Below, in pieces: positions 45,779 through 56,432 of a stretch of 64,000 bases of DNA (positions are counted from its first letter, which is position 1; every line of letters begins with the position of its first letter). The notes beneath the pieces are model-generated. The model did no database searches. It saw only the letters and a list, made by a program, of their open reading frames with translations, and was not told where the DNA came from. Made by a program: the position numbers and the translations under genes. Source of the DNA: Corynebacterium endometrii. GTDB lineage: Bacteria > Actinomycetota > Actinomycetes > Mycobacteriales > Mycobacteriaceae. Location: NCBI RefSeq assembly GCF_004795735.1, contig NZ_CP039247.1, positions 2,294,001-2,358,000 of the forward strand, in the 5' to 3' direction.

Positions 45779-45940
45779 GGTAGGTCAATTCTCCCGAGTT
45801 AAGTTCTACGTTCTTCGACCCTCCAGATTACTGCGGATCCATGCCCTACCCCTCCTGCACGCGCCGCGCACAGCCAGTTTCGCCCTGGCAGCGCGCAAAA
45901 TTCTTGGGCGCCGGGGCATGCCAGCGGCGAATTTGCGCGG

Positions 45941-45946
45941 TACGCT
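45941..45946 (+). promoter_or_regulatory. -10 element of the DUF5129 gene (leaderless)
   Basis: TACGCT ends 7 nt before ATG 45954 with no ribosome-binding site, fitting a leaderless transcript. Confidence 0.45.
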
Positions 45947-45953
45947 GGGGCAC

Positions 45954-47474
45954 ATGAAATGGCTCACAGTAACCGTAGTGTCAGCGGCAGCGGCCCTCGG
46001 CGCCGCGTTTCCGGTTGCCGCCGCGCAGGAACAGCCGCCGCGTGTGGATTTCGTGGATGGCGCTGACATCCTCTCCCCGTCCGATGAGCAGCTTCTTACC
46101 ACCGAGGCCACCCAGGCCCGGCTGCCTGACACCGTCAGCCACGTGACCTTCCTGACATTTGCGGACAATGAGGACAATCTCAACGACACGGTGCTGGAGT
46201 TTGGGGAGAATGAGCGCCCGGAACTGCTCAATGAATCCCAAAATAAATACGCCCCCGGCCTGCTGCTGTTGGTCGTGGGGCTAGACCCCAACCGCATGGG
46301 CGTCTACTGCGGCGATGACGTCTGCGCCAGCATGGACATGTACGGCGATGGCCGCCTGGACGGAATCTTAGACGAGATGCAGCCCGCGTTTGCCGACGGC
46401 AACTACGCCGTAGGTTTCACCGAGGGCCTGCGCGCGTCGGCGGATAACTCCATCCGCCGCGATGCTTCCGATTCCGAACCCACCAACTGGCCGCTGGTGG
46501 GCGGCGCCCTGGGCGGGGTGGGCGTTTTATTCGCCGGGGGCATTGGGCTAACGGTGGTGGGCGCGCGCCGCAAGAAGGTGGCGCGGCTGCGCGAGCGGCT
46601 GGGCTACATCCGCGAACACCACGCCGACGTGGCGCTGCGCCTCGACGAGATTGACATCCGCGCCAACTCCCTGACCTCCGCGCTGGCCAATGATTCCCTG
46701 CGCCTCGAATGGGGCCGGGTGCGCGGCGCCTTTGACCGCACCACCGACGTGGTGGGCCGCTTCGATAAAGCCGGCGATAAGCAGCTATTGGCGAACGAAT
46801 CGGAGATCGATTCCGCCTACGAGTCCGTCCGGGCTGCCCAGCGCGCCGAGGAACAAATTGAGACCCTATTCAGCATCGAAAAGGGGGATGCCACCGTCCG
46901 CAGGCGCCAGCTCAGCGAGCTGCTTGAGGACGTGCGCGCCGCCGAGCTCGAGGCCGGCGATCTGGACGCAAAGGGGAACCTGCACACCGAACTGGTCTTG
47001 CTGGGCGAGCGCATTACCGCGCTGCGCGATAAATCCCCCACCGCCCCCGCCGGCGAATTCATGGATGAATACTCCGCCATCCTGCGCGATTACGGGGTGC
47101 TGATGGAGCACCTGAAGACCTCCCTGTACGCCACCACGGACGCCCCGGAGCGGGCGCACACCGCTCCCCGCCTGGGAGATGCCGGCTGGGCCCCGGGCAT
47201 GGGCCATTATTACGTGCCGTACGCGCTCATCAACGAGTGGCACACCACGGACGTAACCGTCCACAGCGCAGTGGATCTCTCCACCGGTAGCGCCACGACC
47301 GGCTATTCCTCCCCCGGGTTTCCGGCGGCGGCGGTTCCCGCGGGTTCTAGCGCCTTAGACCGCCCGGGCCCTGATGGGGCGCCGGCTGAGCGCCAGATGC
47401 CTGGAGGGCAAGCGCTACCTAAGAGGCGCGCTCCTCGTTTGCCGGGCGCTGGGTTGGGACCGGCGCCCCGGTGA
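45954..47474 (+). CDS. DUF5129 (TPM-like) membrane protein
   Basis: A 506-residue protein with a signal peptide or anchor ending VAAAQEQ, an outer domain at residues about 25-160 resembling TPM/DUF5129 (DGADILSPSDEQLLTTEA), a transmembrane helix at about 180-205 (PLVGGALGGVGVLFAGGIGL), and a long coiled, charged cytoplasmic part. It is divergent from glfT2. The C-terminal 56 bp overlap the convergent ArsC-like gene. Function unknown. The leaderless ATG at 45954 is chosen over upstream codons in glfT2's territory. Confidence 0.75.
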   Translation: MKWLTVTVVSAAAALGAAFPVAAAQEQPPRVDFVDGADILSPSDEQLLTTEATQARLPDTVSHVTFLTFADNEDNLNDTVLEFGENERPELLNESQNKYAPGLLLLVVGLDPNRMGVYCGDDVCASMDMYGDGRLDGILDEMQPAFADGNYAVGFTEGLRASADNSIRRDASDSEPTNWPLVGGALGGVGVLFAGGIGLTVVGARRKKVARLRERLGYIREHHADVALRLDEIDIRANSLTSALANDSLRLEWGRVRGAFDRTTDVVGRFDKAGDKQLLANESEIDSAYESVRAAQRAEEQIETLFSIEKGDATVRRRQLSELLEDVRAAELEAGDLDAKGNLHTELVLLGERITALRDKSPTAPAGEFMDEYSAILRDYGVLMEHLKTSLYATTDAPERAHTAPRLGDAGWAPGMGHYYVPYALINEWHTTDVTVHSAVDLSTGSATTGYSSPGFPAAAVPAGSSALDRPGPDGAPAERQMPGGQALPKRRAPRLPGAGLGPAPR

Positions 47475-47979
47475 CCGGCTCGATGCCCAGGCGGCCCAGC
47501 ATGTAGAGCACGCGGTATTCAAGATCGTCCTCGGCCGCGATTGCCGAACCGCTGGTGTCCACGTGCCAGATGTGCACGTCATGCGCCGCCTGCGCCTGGG
47601 CCCCGTCCGCGGCCACGTCCGCCCCCAGGTAGACGAGGAAGTTGGGCATCTCGGCCAGCGACTTACGCCCCTCGAGGATGTGAACGGCATCCGCCTCAAT
47701 GCTGGACCCGCCATGCTTGACGGTGAGCTCAACCGCGCGCTCCGCTAGGGCGTGGTTGTCACCGGCGGCGAAGCGAACGTGCGGGCGGGCGGCGCCAAAG
47801 AATTCCTCCGCCTCGCGCTGCACGAAGATTGGGATGAAGTCCTCCACCTTCGCGTTAGCGGTGTGGCTGGCGATGAGTTCATCCAGCTTTTCATCGATGA
47901 CATTCTCCGCCACTCGGTGGCCGTACTTCACGTGCAGATCCTCACGCAGCTGCGCAAAGCGTTCCTGATTGCCAATCAT
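47419..47979 (-). CDS. Degenerate ArsC-like protein with three-helix-bundle dimerisation domain
   Basis: A 186-residue protein. The first half (KYGHRVAENVIDEKLDELIA, then VEDFIPIFVQREAEEFFG) resembles the three-helix-bundle dimerisation domain fused to actinobacterial arsenate reductases. The second half follows the low-molecular-weight phosphatase/ArsC pattern: VRFAAGDNHALAERAVELTV aligns with the usual V-FVC-x5-R-S/A active site, and VHIWHVDTSGSA with the late W-V-D. The catalytic Cys and Arg are absent (AAGDNHAL), so it should be inactive as a reductase. The identification is a by-eye fold match and uncertain. Confidence 0.5.
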   Translation of the reverse strand: MIGNQERFAQLREDLHVKYGHRVAENVIDEKLDELIASHTANAKVEDFIPIFVQREAEEFFGAARPHVRFAAGDNHALAERAVELTVKHGGSSIEADAVHILEGRKSLAEMPNFLVYLGADVAADGAQAQAAHDVHIWHVDTSGSAIAAEDDLEYRVLYMLGRLGIEPVTGAPVPTQRPANEERAS

Positions 47980-48127
47980 GCCGATCCCCTTCTGGACCCC
48001 ATTTAGTTAACCTGTCGTTAACTTTAAAACATTTTTGGGGGCAATCCAATTAGGGACGCCTAATTATATTGCGTCCCGAAAGGTGCGCCGCGCAACCGCG
48101 CCAAGCGCAGGGGCCTCGATGGCGCGG

Positions 48128-49348
48128 CTACGCGATTGCCATGAATCCCAGGATGTTGAACAGGTTGACGAAGTCAATGAACATGCCGCCCACAATCGGC
48201 AGGATGAAGAAGGCGAGGCGGGACTGCCTAAACTTAGAGACCACGGAATCCATATTGGCCATGCCGTTTGGCGTAGCGCCCATACCGAAACCGCAGTGGC
48301 CGGCGGCGAGTACGGCGGCATCGTAATCCTTGCCCATGAAGCGGAACGTGACGAAGTTGGCCCACAGCCACATCAGTATCGCCTGACCCAGCAGCAGGAT
48401 AAGCAGCGGGACGGCCACGGAGGCCAGCTCCCAGAGCTTGATATTCATCAGCGCCATGGCCAGGAAGATGTTCAGGCCAACCGTGCCCACCACCTCGATC
48501 TCATCGACCGGAACCAGCTCCTTGTATTCCTTCTGCTCCCGGGAATCGTTGATGTAGCGCAGCACGATGGCCACCAGCATCGGGCCAACATAAGCCGGGA
48601 ACGCGGCCTTATCGGTGAGGTTTTGCACGGCCGCATTCATGGCGTCGGAGATGTAGCTGCCCGCGAACATGGCCAGCAAAATCATGACGAAGGCGTGCAT
48701 GATGCGATCCCCGCGCAGGCGCCTGTTGCTCTTTTGCAGGATGGACTCATCGATGTCCACCTCGGCGGACTTCTGCTCCATCAGCTTGTACTTGGTGATG
48801 AGGCGGTTCGCCAGCGGTCCGCCCATCAGCGATCCGGCCACGAGGCCGAAGGTTGCCGAGGTATAGGCCACCGTCTCCGCGCCCGCGGTCCCGGCCGCCT
48901 CGACCAGCGGGGCGATGCCGCCGGACACGCCGTGGCCGCCGGTCATGGACACCGAACCGCTCATCAGCGCCAAATCTGCGGGCAAGCCCACAACCGGCGC
49001 CAGCCCAAAGGCCACGGCGTTTTGGAAGATGGTCAAACCCGTGGCCAGTACCAAGAAGAGCCCCACCTTGGGACCGGCCGCCTTGAGCACCTTGATGGAA
49101 GCCCCGTAGCCCACGGTGGTGAAGAAGACGATCATGAAGAAGGACTGCAGCGTGACGTCAAACGTCAGCGTCAGGATGCCCGTCTGGTAGAACACCAGGT
49201 TCACCAGGGAGAAGAGGAATCCGCCGATTACCGGCGCAGGAATGGCGAAACGCTCGAAAATATAAATGCGATTCTTCAGCCACATGCCCAGGATGAGCAG
49301 GATCATCGCGAATCCCGCGGATTGGACCAGGGACATCTCAATGTTCAT
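48128..49348 (-). CDS. gltS: Sodium/glutamate symporter GltS
   Basis: A 406-residue membrane transporter, 10-12 helices. It has GltS-specific blocks FAIPAPVIGGFLFSLVNLVF, SVSMTGGHGVSGGIAPLVEA (Gly-rich reentrant loop) and AILMWLWANFVTFRFMGKDY, with a second reentrant region HCGFGMGATPNGMANM. It imports L-glutamate with Na+. The ATG at 49348 has TTGGAGG 6-7 nt upstream; a longer frame to 49384 lacks support. It is inserted between glf and glfT2 relative to M. tuberculosis. Confidence 0.95.
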   Translation of the reverse strand: MNIEMSLVQSAGFAMILLILGMWLKNRIYIFERFAIPAPVIGGFLFSLVNLVFYQTGILTLTFDVTLQSFFMIVFFTTVGYGASIKVLKAAGPKVGLFLVLATGLTIFQNAVAFGLAPVVGLPADLALMSGSVSMTGGHGVSGGIAPLVEAAGTAGAETVAYTSATFGLVAGSLMGGPLANRLITKYKLMEQKSAEVDIDESILQKSNRRLRGDRIMHAFVMILLAMFAGSYISDAMNAAVQNLTDKAAFPAYVGPMLVAIVLRYINDSREQKEYKELVPVDEIEVVGTVGLNIFLAMALMNIKLWELASVAVPLLILLLGQAILMWLWANFVTFRFMGKDYDAAVLAAGHCGFGMGATPNGMANMDSVVSKFRQSRLAFFILPIVGGMFIDFVNLFNILGFMAIA

Positions 49349-49546
49349 TTTTCGCCTCCAATGACAACCAACCGCCTCTCGCAAGCATCTTTCTCAAGCG
49401 CTATGTGTGCAAGTGCGGCCTTTTCTTTAGGAGGAATCTTAAACCGTTAGTAAAGACATAAAGAAAAGACGCGGGCTTTCTAAACAACCAATCACCCCCA
49501 GTGCGGCATTTCCCGGCCGCGGGATTGGTGCCCCGGCGCAAAAAAT

Positions 49547-49578
49547 ATGCCCCGGAATCCATGGGGACTCCGGGGCAT
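49547..49578 (-). terminator. glf terminator
   Basis: ATGCCCCGGA and TCCGGGGCAT form a perfect 10-bp stem after the glf stop, followed on the minus strand by ATTTTTTG, a canonical intrinsic terminator. It also isolates gltS from glf. Confidence 0.9.
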
Positions 49579-49599
49579 GGGATGGGCCAAACCTAGGCC

Positions 49600-50986
<1,387 letters not shown>

Positions 50987-53059
50987 GTGCAACTACGACG
51001 TCGACTAGTTCCGACGCGGTCCAAGTGGCCGACCCCCGTGATCGCCGCGGTTACTTCCGTAGCGTTGGTCGCCGCTGCCGCTTTCGGTGGCAACCAAGTC
51101 CTTAAGACCCAAAGCCAAGGCTCCGGCCCTATCGATGCGACCACGGCTAGCTCTGGCTTCGGCGACGGCGAAACCATCGTCGTCGACGACCCCGCTATCG
51201 CTACCCAGGGTGGCGGCGAAGCTTCCCGTGCCGTCAAGCAGTTCCACCGCGACGAGCAATTCTCCATGTTCGCTATCACCTGGCCGGGCCAGCGCGACAT
51301 CATTGCTTTCGTCCGCGCCAAGCAGGAGGACGGCTCCTGGTCCCAGTGGTACGAGATGGACACCCTCAAAAACGAAGCTGAGGGCACCAGCGGTACCGAA
51401 CTGATCTGGGTTGGCCCCACCAACGACGTCCAGGTCAACGTCGGCAACGTCGATCTCTTCGAAGGCACCAACCTGGATTCCGCCGAAGCAGAATCTGGCG
51501 ACGCCCCAACCGAGGTCCCCGTTGAAGAAGGCGACGAGAATGCAGCCGCAGACAACTCCCCTGCTGCTGAGCACTCCGCGGACATCGACACGCCGGATGC
51601 TTCCCAAGAAGAAGCATCCAACGATGAGGGAACCAACGAGGACTCCGAAGCTAACGACGGCGCTGTTGCTCCGTTGAACACCAACTACGGTGACATCGCT
51701 CCGGTTGCAGAGACCGAGAACACCGGTGGTACCGGTGTTGACGATCTCGAGGCAGTCTTTATCGATGGCAACGCCCAGGAAGGCGAGGTCATCGAGCCGA
51801 CCGCGTTTAGCCCGAATGCACCGCGCGTTGTCTCCCGTGCTGGTTGGGGTGCGAACGAAGGCCTGCGCTGCCAGAACCCGACCTACGACCGTGGCGTGAA
51901 GGCACTGACCCTGCACCACACTGCGGGTAACAACAACTACACCCCAGCGCAGGCTCGTGCACAGCTGCGCGGTGACTACACCTACCACGCACGCACCCTG
52001 GGCTGGTGCGATATCGGATACAACGCCATCGTGGACCAGTACGGCACCATTTACGAAGGCCGTTACGGTGGCCTGGACAAGGCTGTCCAGGGCGCTCACG
52101 TCGGTGGCTTTAACTCCAACACCTGGGGTATTTCGATGCTGGGCAACTTCGAGGTCGCCCAGCCTCCGCAGGAAATGCTGAACTCCGTGGCTGAGATTGC
52201 CGGCTGGAAGGCTGCTATCTCCGGTTTCGATCCAAGCGGTCGCGCTAGCCTGCGTTCCGGCGGCTTCAGCGGCGCCCGCTATGGTGCTGGCGTTGTCGCC
52301 AACGTTCCGGCCTTCCACGGTCACGCTGACCTTCATTACACCGCCTGCCCGGGCCGCAATGTCATTAGCAAGTGGCCACAGATTCGCCAGGCCACTAAGG
52401 CTAAGTACGACGCGGTGCGCTCCGGTAGCAACTCCGGTGGCATCAACTGGGGTGACCAGAACTCCCAGCCGAGCCAGCCGTCGCAGCCATCCCGCCCGCA
52501 GCAGCCGAACCAGCCGCAGCCAGCTACAGCGAACTCCTCTGTGGGCAACGTGGACATCCCAATGCCGGTTATCCAGGCCCTGACTGTCATCGCTGGTGTC
52601 GTCTTTACCGTGCTGGTCCGCAACGACCGCATCGAGACCCCGGATGCTGACGAAGAGGTCATCGGTGGCCTGACCCTCGGTGAGATCCCGAACATCGTGT
52701 CCCGGATTGTCACCCTGACCGGTAACCCGAACCTGGAGAAGTCCTGGACTACGGCACTGAATGCCTTCGGCCCAGCACTTGGCCTGTCCGTGGGTGGTCC
52801 TGAGGTCGACGACGAATCCGGCATCATTTCCCAGATCTTCGAAAACGGCGTCATGCTCTCCTCCGAGGAGACCGGCACCCACGCCCTAATTGGTGAAATC
52901 GCCAAGGCTTGGGCCAGCGGTGAGAATGCTGCCGAGCTGGGTCTGCCAACCTCCGGTGAGGAACTGACCGGCAACGGCCAGGAGGTCAAGGTTCAGTTCC
53001 AGGGCGGCGAAATCGCCTACGACCCAGAGTCTGAAACCGTCAACGTCTTCACCGATTAA
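50987..53059 (+). CDS. Secreted N-acetylmuramoyl-L-alanine amidase (PGRP domain) with C-terminal LGFP-like module
   Basis: A 690-residue exported protein, counterpart of M. tuberculosis Rv3811. It has an N-terminal signal anchor (VIAAVTSVALVAAAAFGG), an acidic Glu/Asp-rich linker, and a peptidoglycan recognition amidase domain at about residues 280-470. Zinc ligands are visible: His310 or 311 in HHTAG, and H446-x7-C454 in HADLHYTAC. A QPSQPSQPSRPQQPNQP linker (about 500) leads to a C-terminal part ending ELGLPTSGEEL, an LGFP-type wall-binding repeat. It should cut the peptide stem from peptidoglycan. Codons favour GGT and GCT, unlike most neighbours. Start GTG with GGGAG about 7 nt upstream. 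Confidence 0.92.
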   Translation: MQLRRRLVPTRSKWPTPVIAAVTSVALVAAAAFGGNQVLKTQSQGSGPIDATTASSGFGDGETIVVDDPAIATQGGGEASRAVKQFHRDEQFSMFAITWPGQRDIIAFVRAKQEDGSWSQWYEMDTLKNEAEGTSGTELIWVGPTNDVQVNVGNVDLFEGTNLDSAEAESGDAPTEVPVEEGDENAAADNSPAAEHSADIDTPDASQEEASNDEGTNEDSEANDGAVAPLNTNYGDIAPVAETENTGGTGVDDLEAVFIDGNAQEGEVIEPTAFSPNAPRVVSRAGWGANEGLRCQNPTYDRGVKALTLHHTAGNNNYTPAQARAQLRGDYTYHARTLGWCDIGYNAIVDQYGTIYEGRYGGLDKAVQGAHVGGFNSNTWGISMLGNFEVAQPPQEMLNSVAEIAGWKAAISGFDPSGRASLRSGGFSGARYGAGVVANVPAFHGHADLHYTACPGRNVISKWPQIRQATKAKYDAVRSGSNSGGINWGDQNSQPSQPSQPSRPQQPNQPQPATANSSVGNVDIPMPVIQALTVIAGVVFTVLVRNDRIETPDADEEVIGGLTLGEIPNIVSRIVTLTGNPNLEKSWTTALNAFGPALGLSVGGPEVDDESGIISQIFENGVMLSSEETGTHALIGEIAKAWASGENAAELGLPTSGEELTGNGQEVKVQFQGGEIAYDPESETVNVFTD

Positions 53060-53082
53060 AGTCGCCGACGCGACTTTAATCG
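53053..53082 (+). terminator. Perfect 13-bp stem across the amidase stop codon
   Basis: CGATTAAAGTCGC and GCGACTTTAATCG are exact complements with a 4-nt loop (CGAC). The stop TAA is inside the left arm. No T-run follows, so it may act with the terminator at 53128. Confidence 0.6.
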
Positions 53083-53127
53083 GGAGGGGGTAACCCCTTC
53101 CAGCGACTTCCGTGGTTTTGCGGAAAC

Positions 53128-53160
53128 AAGCGCTCTAGATTCCCTAGGTCTAGAGCGCTT
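53128..53160. terminator. Bidirectional terminator between amidase and HAD genes
   Basis: AAGCGCTCTAGA and TCTAGAGCGCTT are perfect 12-bp arms with a 9-nt loop, followed on the plus strand by TTCCTCTGTTT. It closes the convergent amidase and HAD transcripts. Confidence 0.8.
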
Positions 53161-53208
53161 TTCCTCTGTTTATGACGCTGTTGGTCAGTTTGTTTTACCG
53201 CTGGTTCG

Positions 53209-54045
53209 TTAGAACCAGCGCTCGAGGACGTTGGCCACACCGGATTCGCTGTTGGGTGTGGTGACGAAGTCGGCGGCTTCTTTGACTGCGGGGGCTGCAT
53301 TGCCCATGGCGACGCCGGTACCGGCCCACTGCAGCATTTCGATGTCGTTGGGCATATCGCCGAAGGTGATGGTTTGCTCGGCGGTGACGTTGAAGTGCTG
53401 TGCGACAGCATCCAGGCCCTTGGCTTTGGTCACACCAGGGGCGGCGACTTCGAGGATGCCTTCGTTCATGGAGTAGGTCACGTGTGCTTTGTTCTGGTCC
53501 ACGTGTGGGGCCAGCACGTCGTACATTTCTGGTGCGGATAGATGCAGGTTGCGCACCAAGAGTTTCACCGCAGGTACGGAGACGAGATCGTCGAGGGCGG
53601 CGATGCCGAAGCCATCAAAGACGGGTTCTTCGGAGTAGGAATGGTCCACCACGAAGAGTTCATCGAGGGGATCGCGCACGCTTTTGCCAGCGCGTTCGAC
53701 GGCGAAGGAGACCCCGCCGTGGGGTGCAAAAGCTTGTTTGGCGATGTCGACTACGTGGGACAAAACGCCGGGTGCGACTTCGTGGGCCTCCAGTACGTTG
53801 TCGGAGTCGGCATCGTAAAGCACTGCCCCATTGGCGGTCACACACAACGGGCGCAGCGGAAGCTGATCGAGTACCGGGGCAATCCAGCGGTAGGGCCGAC
53901 CCGTGGCCAGGACAAAGTGCGTCCCGGCCTGGTGCGCGCGCAACACCGCATCACGGTTTCTCTTGCTCACCCGGTGGTTCGGGTCGAGAAACGTGCCATC
54001 AATATCACTAGCGATTAGCCGCGGTGCCGGCGCAGAGTCGAACAT
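53209..54045 (-). CDS. HAD-superfamily hydrolase (Cof-type), Rv3813c counterpart
   Basis: A 278-residue type IIB HAD phosphatase. Motif I is SDIDGTFLD (Asp14, Asp16), the conserved FVLATGRPYRW is motif II, and ITFGDMPNDIEML carries motif IV acidic residues. Probable substrates are sugar or nucleotide phosphates; unknown. Its ATG is 21 nt after the glpK stop on the same strand, so it may be transcribed with the glp genes, though a better neighbour link is by synteny with Rv3813c. Confidence 0.9.
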   Translation of the reverse strand: MFDSAPAPRLIASDIDGTFLDPNHRVSKRNRDAVLRAHQAGTHFVLATGRPYRWIAPVLDQLPLRPLCVTANGAVLYDADSDNVLEAHEVAPGVLSHVVDIAKQAFAPHGGVSFAVERAGKSVRDPLDELFVVDHSYSEEPVFDGFGIAALDDLVSVPAVKLLVRNLHLSAPEMYDVLAPHVDQNKAHVTYSMNEGILEVAAPGVTKAKGLDAVAQHFNVTAEQTITFGDMPNDIEMLQWAGTGVAMGNAAPAVKEAADFVTTPNSESGVANVLERWF

Positions 54046-54066
54046 AGCCTTCCATTTTAAGGATGT

Positions 54067-55614
54067 TTAGAAGACGTCGTCGCCTTCTGGTGCTTCCTCC
54101 CAGTCCAGGGAGCGGCGCACGGCGCGCTTCCAGTCCTTGTAGAGGGCATCTACTTCTTCTTGTTCCATTTTTGGCTTCCAGATGGTCAGGTCGCCGCGCT
54201 GGTTGGCGATGGCCTGCAGGTCATCCCAGAAGTTGGCACCAATGCCGGCTGCAAAAGCCGCACCGGTCGCGGTGGTCTCCACATTCTTTGGACGGTGGAC
54301 TTCCACGCCAAGGATGTCGGCCTGGAACTGCATGAGCAGCTCGTTGTGGGTCATACCGCCGTCCACGCGCAGTTCCTTGATGTCCACGCCGGAGTCCGCC
54401 ACCATCGCATCGGCAACATCGCGGGTCTGGTAGGCGGTAGCTTCAAGCACCGCGCGGGCGAGGTGGTTGCGGTTGGCATAGCGGGTCAGGCCCACGATGA
54501 CACCGCGGGCATCCGGGCGCCAGTAGGGAGCAAACAGACCCGAGAATGCCGGGACGATGTAGACGCCACCGTTGTCTTTGACCTCGCGGGCCATGTTCTC
54601 CACAGAGGCGGCGTTCGGGATGAGCTGCAGGTTATCGCGCAGCCACTGCACCAGGGAACCGCCCATGGAGACCGAACCCTCGAGTGCGTAAACCGGGCGC
54701 TCGCCTTCACGCTGGAAGCAGACAGTGGTCAGCAGGCCGTTGTCAGAGAACTTCGGGGTGGTGCCGGTGTTCAGCAGCAAGAACAGGCCGGTGCCGTAGG
54801 TGTTCTTCGCCGAACCGGAGCGGAAGCAACCCTGGCCGAACATGGCGGCTTGCTGGTCGCCCAAGATGGCGCGAATCGGGACACCCGGCAGCGCACCACG
54901 CACGCGGGCAGTGCGGAAGTCGGCCATGGAAGGACGGATTTCCGGGAGCATGGACATCGGAATGCCCATGGCTTCGCACAGTTCCTCGTCCCACTTGAGG
55001 GTCTTGATGTCCATCATCAGGGTGCGAGAAGCGTTGGTGACGTCGGTGGCGTGCAGGGCCTCTTCGCCGGCATCGCCATCCGCGCCGCCGGTGAGATTCC
55101 ACAGCAGCCAGGAGTCGATGGTGCCAAAGAGCAGGTCGCCCTTCTCGGCGCGTTCGCGAGCACCCTCGACATTGTCGAGGATCCACTTCACCTTTGGGCC
55201 CGCCGGGTAGGAGTTAATCACCAGGCCGGTGCGCTGGCGCCACTTGTCCGGGCCTTCGTCGCCAGCTAACTCCTTGCAGATGCCGGTGGTGCGGGTGTCT
55301 TGCCAGACGATGGCGTTGTAGACCGGCTCACCAGTGTTTTTATCCCACACGACGGTGGTTTCGCGCTGGTTGGTGATACCCACAGCAGCGATGTCTTCAA
55401 CGTTGATGTCGCCGCTGGCCATGGCCTCACCGACTGCGCGGCGGGTGTTGTTCCAAATTTCCATCGGGTCGTGTTCGACCCAGCCACGCTCGGGGAAGAT
55501 CTGCTCGTGCTCAAACTGGCCGGAGCAGACCGGATCGCCGTCGTGGTTGTAGAGGATGCAGCGCGTCGAGGTGGTGCCTTGGTCGATCGCTACGACGTAT
55601 TTCTTAGCGGTCAT
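54067..55614 (-). CDS. glpK: Glycerol kinase
   Basis: A 515-residue FGGY kinase. [16 protein letters not shown] is the phosphate 1 motif, [18 protein letters not shown] and the FGGY signature-like segments follow, and [18 protein letters not shown] is near the end. It makes glycerol 3-phosphate from glycerol and ATP. The ATG has ACAGGAG 6-7 nt upstream. It is the third gene of glpD-glpF-glpK on the minus strand. Confidence 0.97.
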   Translation of the reverse strand: MTAKKYVVAIDQGTTSTRCILYNHDGDPVCSGQFEHEQIFPERGWVEHDPMEIWNNTRRAVGEAMASGDINVEDIAAVGITNQRETTVVWDKNTGEPVYNAIVWQDTRTTGICKELAGDEGPDKWRQRTGLVINSYPAGPKVKWILDNVEGARERAEKGDLLFGTIDSWLLWNLTGGADGDAGEEALHATDVTNASRTLMMDIKTLKWDEELCEAMGIPMSMLPEIRPSMADFRTARVRGALPGVPIRAILGDQQAAMFGQGCFRSGSAKNTYGTGLFLLLNTGTTPKFSDNGLLTTVCFQREGERPVYALEGSVSMGGSLVQWLRDNLQLIPNAASVENMAREVKDNGGVYIVPAFSGLFAPYWRPDARGVIVGLTRYANRNHLARAVLEATAYQTRDVADAMVADSGVDIKELRVDGGMTHNELLMQFQADILGVEVHRPKNVETTATGAAFAAGIGANFWDDLQAIANQRGDLTIWKPKMEQEEVDALYKDWKRAVRRSLDWEEAPEGDDVF

Positions 55615-55670
55615 AGTTTTTCTCCTGTGTCTTTAAAGGATGCAGTAGGTGATGCTGTGGCTTATAGGAC

Positions 55671-56408
55671 TTATAGCGCTATGGACAACAGGCCCACGGC
55701 GACAGCGGACAGCAGCGGGGCTACCACCGGCACCCAGGCATAGTTCCATTGTGCGCTTCCTTTGTCCTTAATGGGAAGGACAAACGCATACATCAGGCGC
55801 GGGCCCAGGTCACGCACCGGATTAATCGCGTAACCAGTTGGCGTACCCAGCGACAAACCGACTGCGACGACGACGAAAGCAACACCGAAGTAGCTCAGCG
55901 GGCCGAGTTCACCACCGGCAGGGCCGAAGGCGATGAACATCAACAGCACGGTTGTGGCGATGAACTCCGTGACGGCATTCCATCCGTTGTGCGGATGTGC
56001 CGGGGAGGTAAAGAAGATGCCGCCGGTGTCTTTGTTGGCACCGGTGACGTTGCCGGCGTCGTCGTAGTTGTTGGCATCGAAAAGCTGCTTGAATGCAGCC
56101 CAGGCCAGGAATGCACCCAGCATCGCGCCGAGGATTTGGCCCAAGAAGTAGAAGGGCACCAGGCCCCAGTCGAGGTCGCCGTTGACGGCCAGCATCACGG
56201 TGACCGCTGGGTTGAGGTGACCACCGGTGGGGTCCGCAACACTGGCGCCGACGAAGACGCCCAAGCCCCAGCCCAAGGCAATAACTATCCAGTCAGAGCC
56301 TTTCGCGCCAGAGGTGCGCAGGTTAACCAGGGCGCACACACCGTTACCCAATAACAGCAGCAGTGCGGTGCCGATGAACTCCCAGAGAAAAGCATCAGTT
56401 CCAGTCAT
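55671..56408 (-). CDS. glpF: Glycerol uptake facilitator (MIP family)
   Basis: A 245-residue aquaglyceroporin with six helices. The first pore loop is GGHLNPAVTVML. The second reads AINPVRDLGPR, so the usual NPA of the pore is NPV while the selectivity-filter Arg and Asp of NPARD-type glycerol channels remain. It allows facilitated glycerol diffusion into the cell for GlpK. It lies 24 bp after glpD and 56 bp before glpK. Confidence 0.9.
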   Translation of the reverse strand: MTGTDAFLWEFIGTALLLLLGNGVCALVNLRTSGAKGSDWIVIALGWGLGVFVGASVADPTGGHLNPAVTVMLAVNGDLDWGLVPFYFLGQILGAMLGAFLAWAAFKQLFDANNYDDAGNVTGANKDTGGIFFTSPAHPHNGWNAVTEFIATTVLLMFIAFGPAGGELGPLSYFGVAFVVVAVGLSLGTPTGYAINPVRDLGPRLMYAFVLPIKDKGSAQWNYAWVPVVAPLLSAVAVGLLSIAL

Positions 56409-56432
56409 GAGGCTGTACCTTTCCCGCGGGGA

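Noticed and set aside
48035..49450. 471-codon frame antisense to gltS
   Set aside because: Charged and His-rich mirror of a membrane transporter; no independent support.
51005..52882. 625-codon frame antisense to the amidase
   Set aside because: Val/Gly/Leu repeats mirror the amidase codons; zinc ligands and signal anchor are on the plus strand.
54160..55269. 369-codon frame antisense to glpK
   Set aside because: Mirror of glycerol kinase motifs, no start signals.
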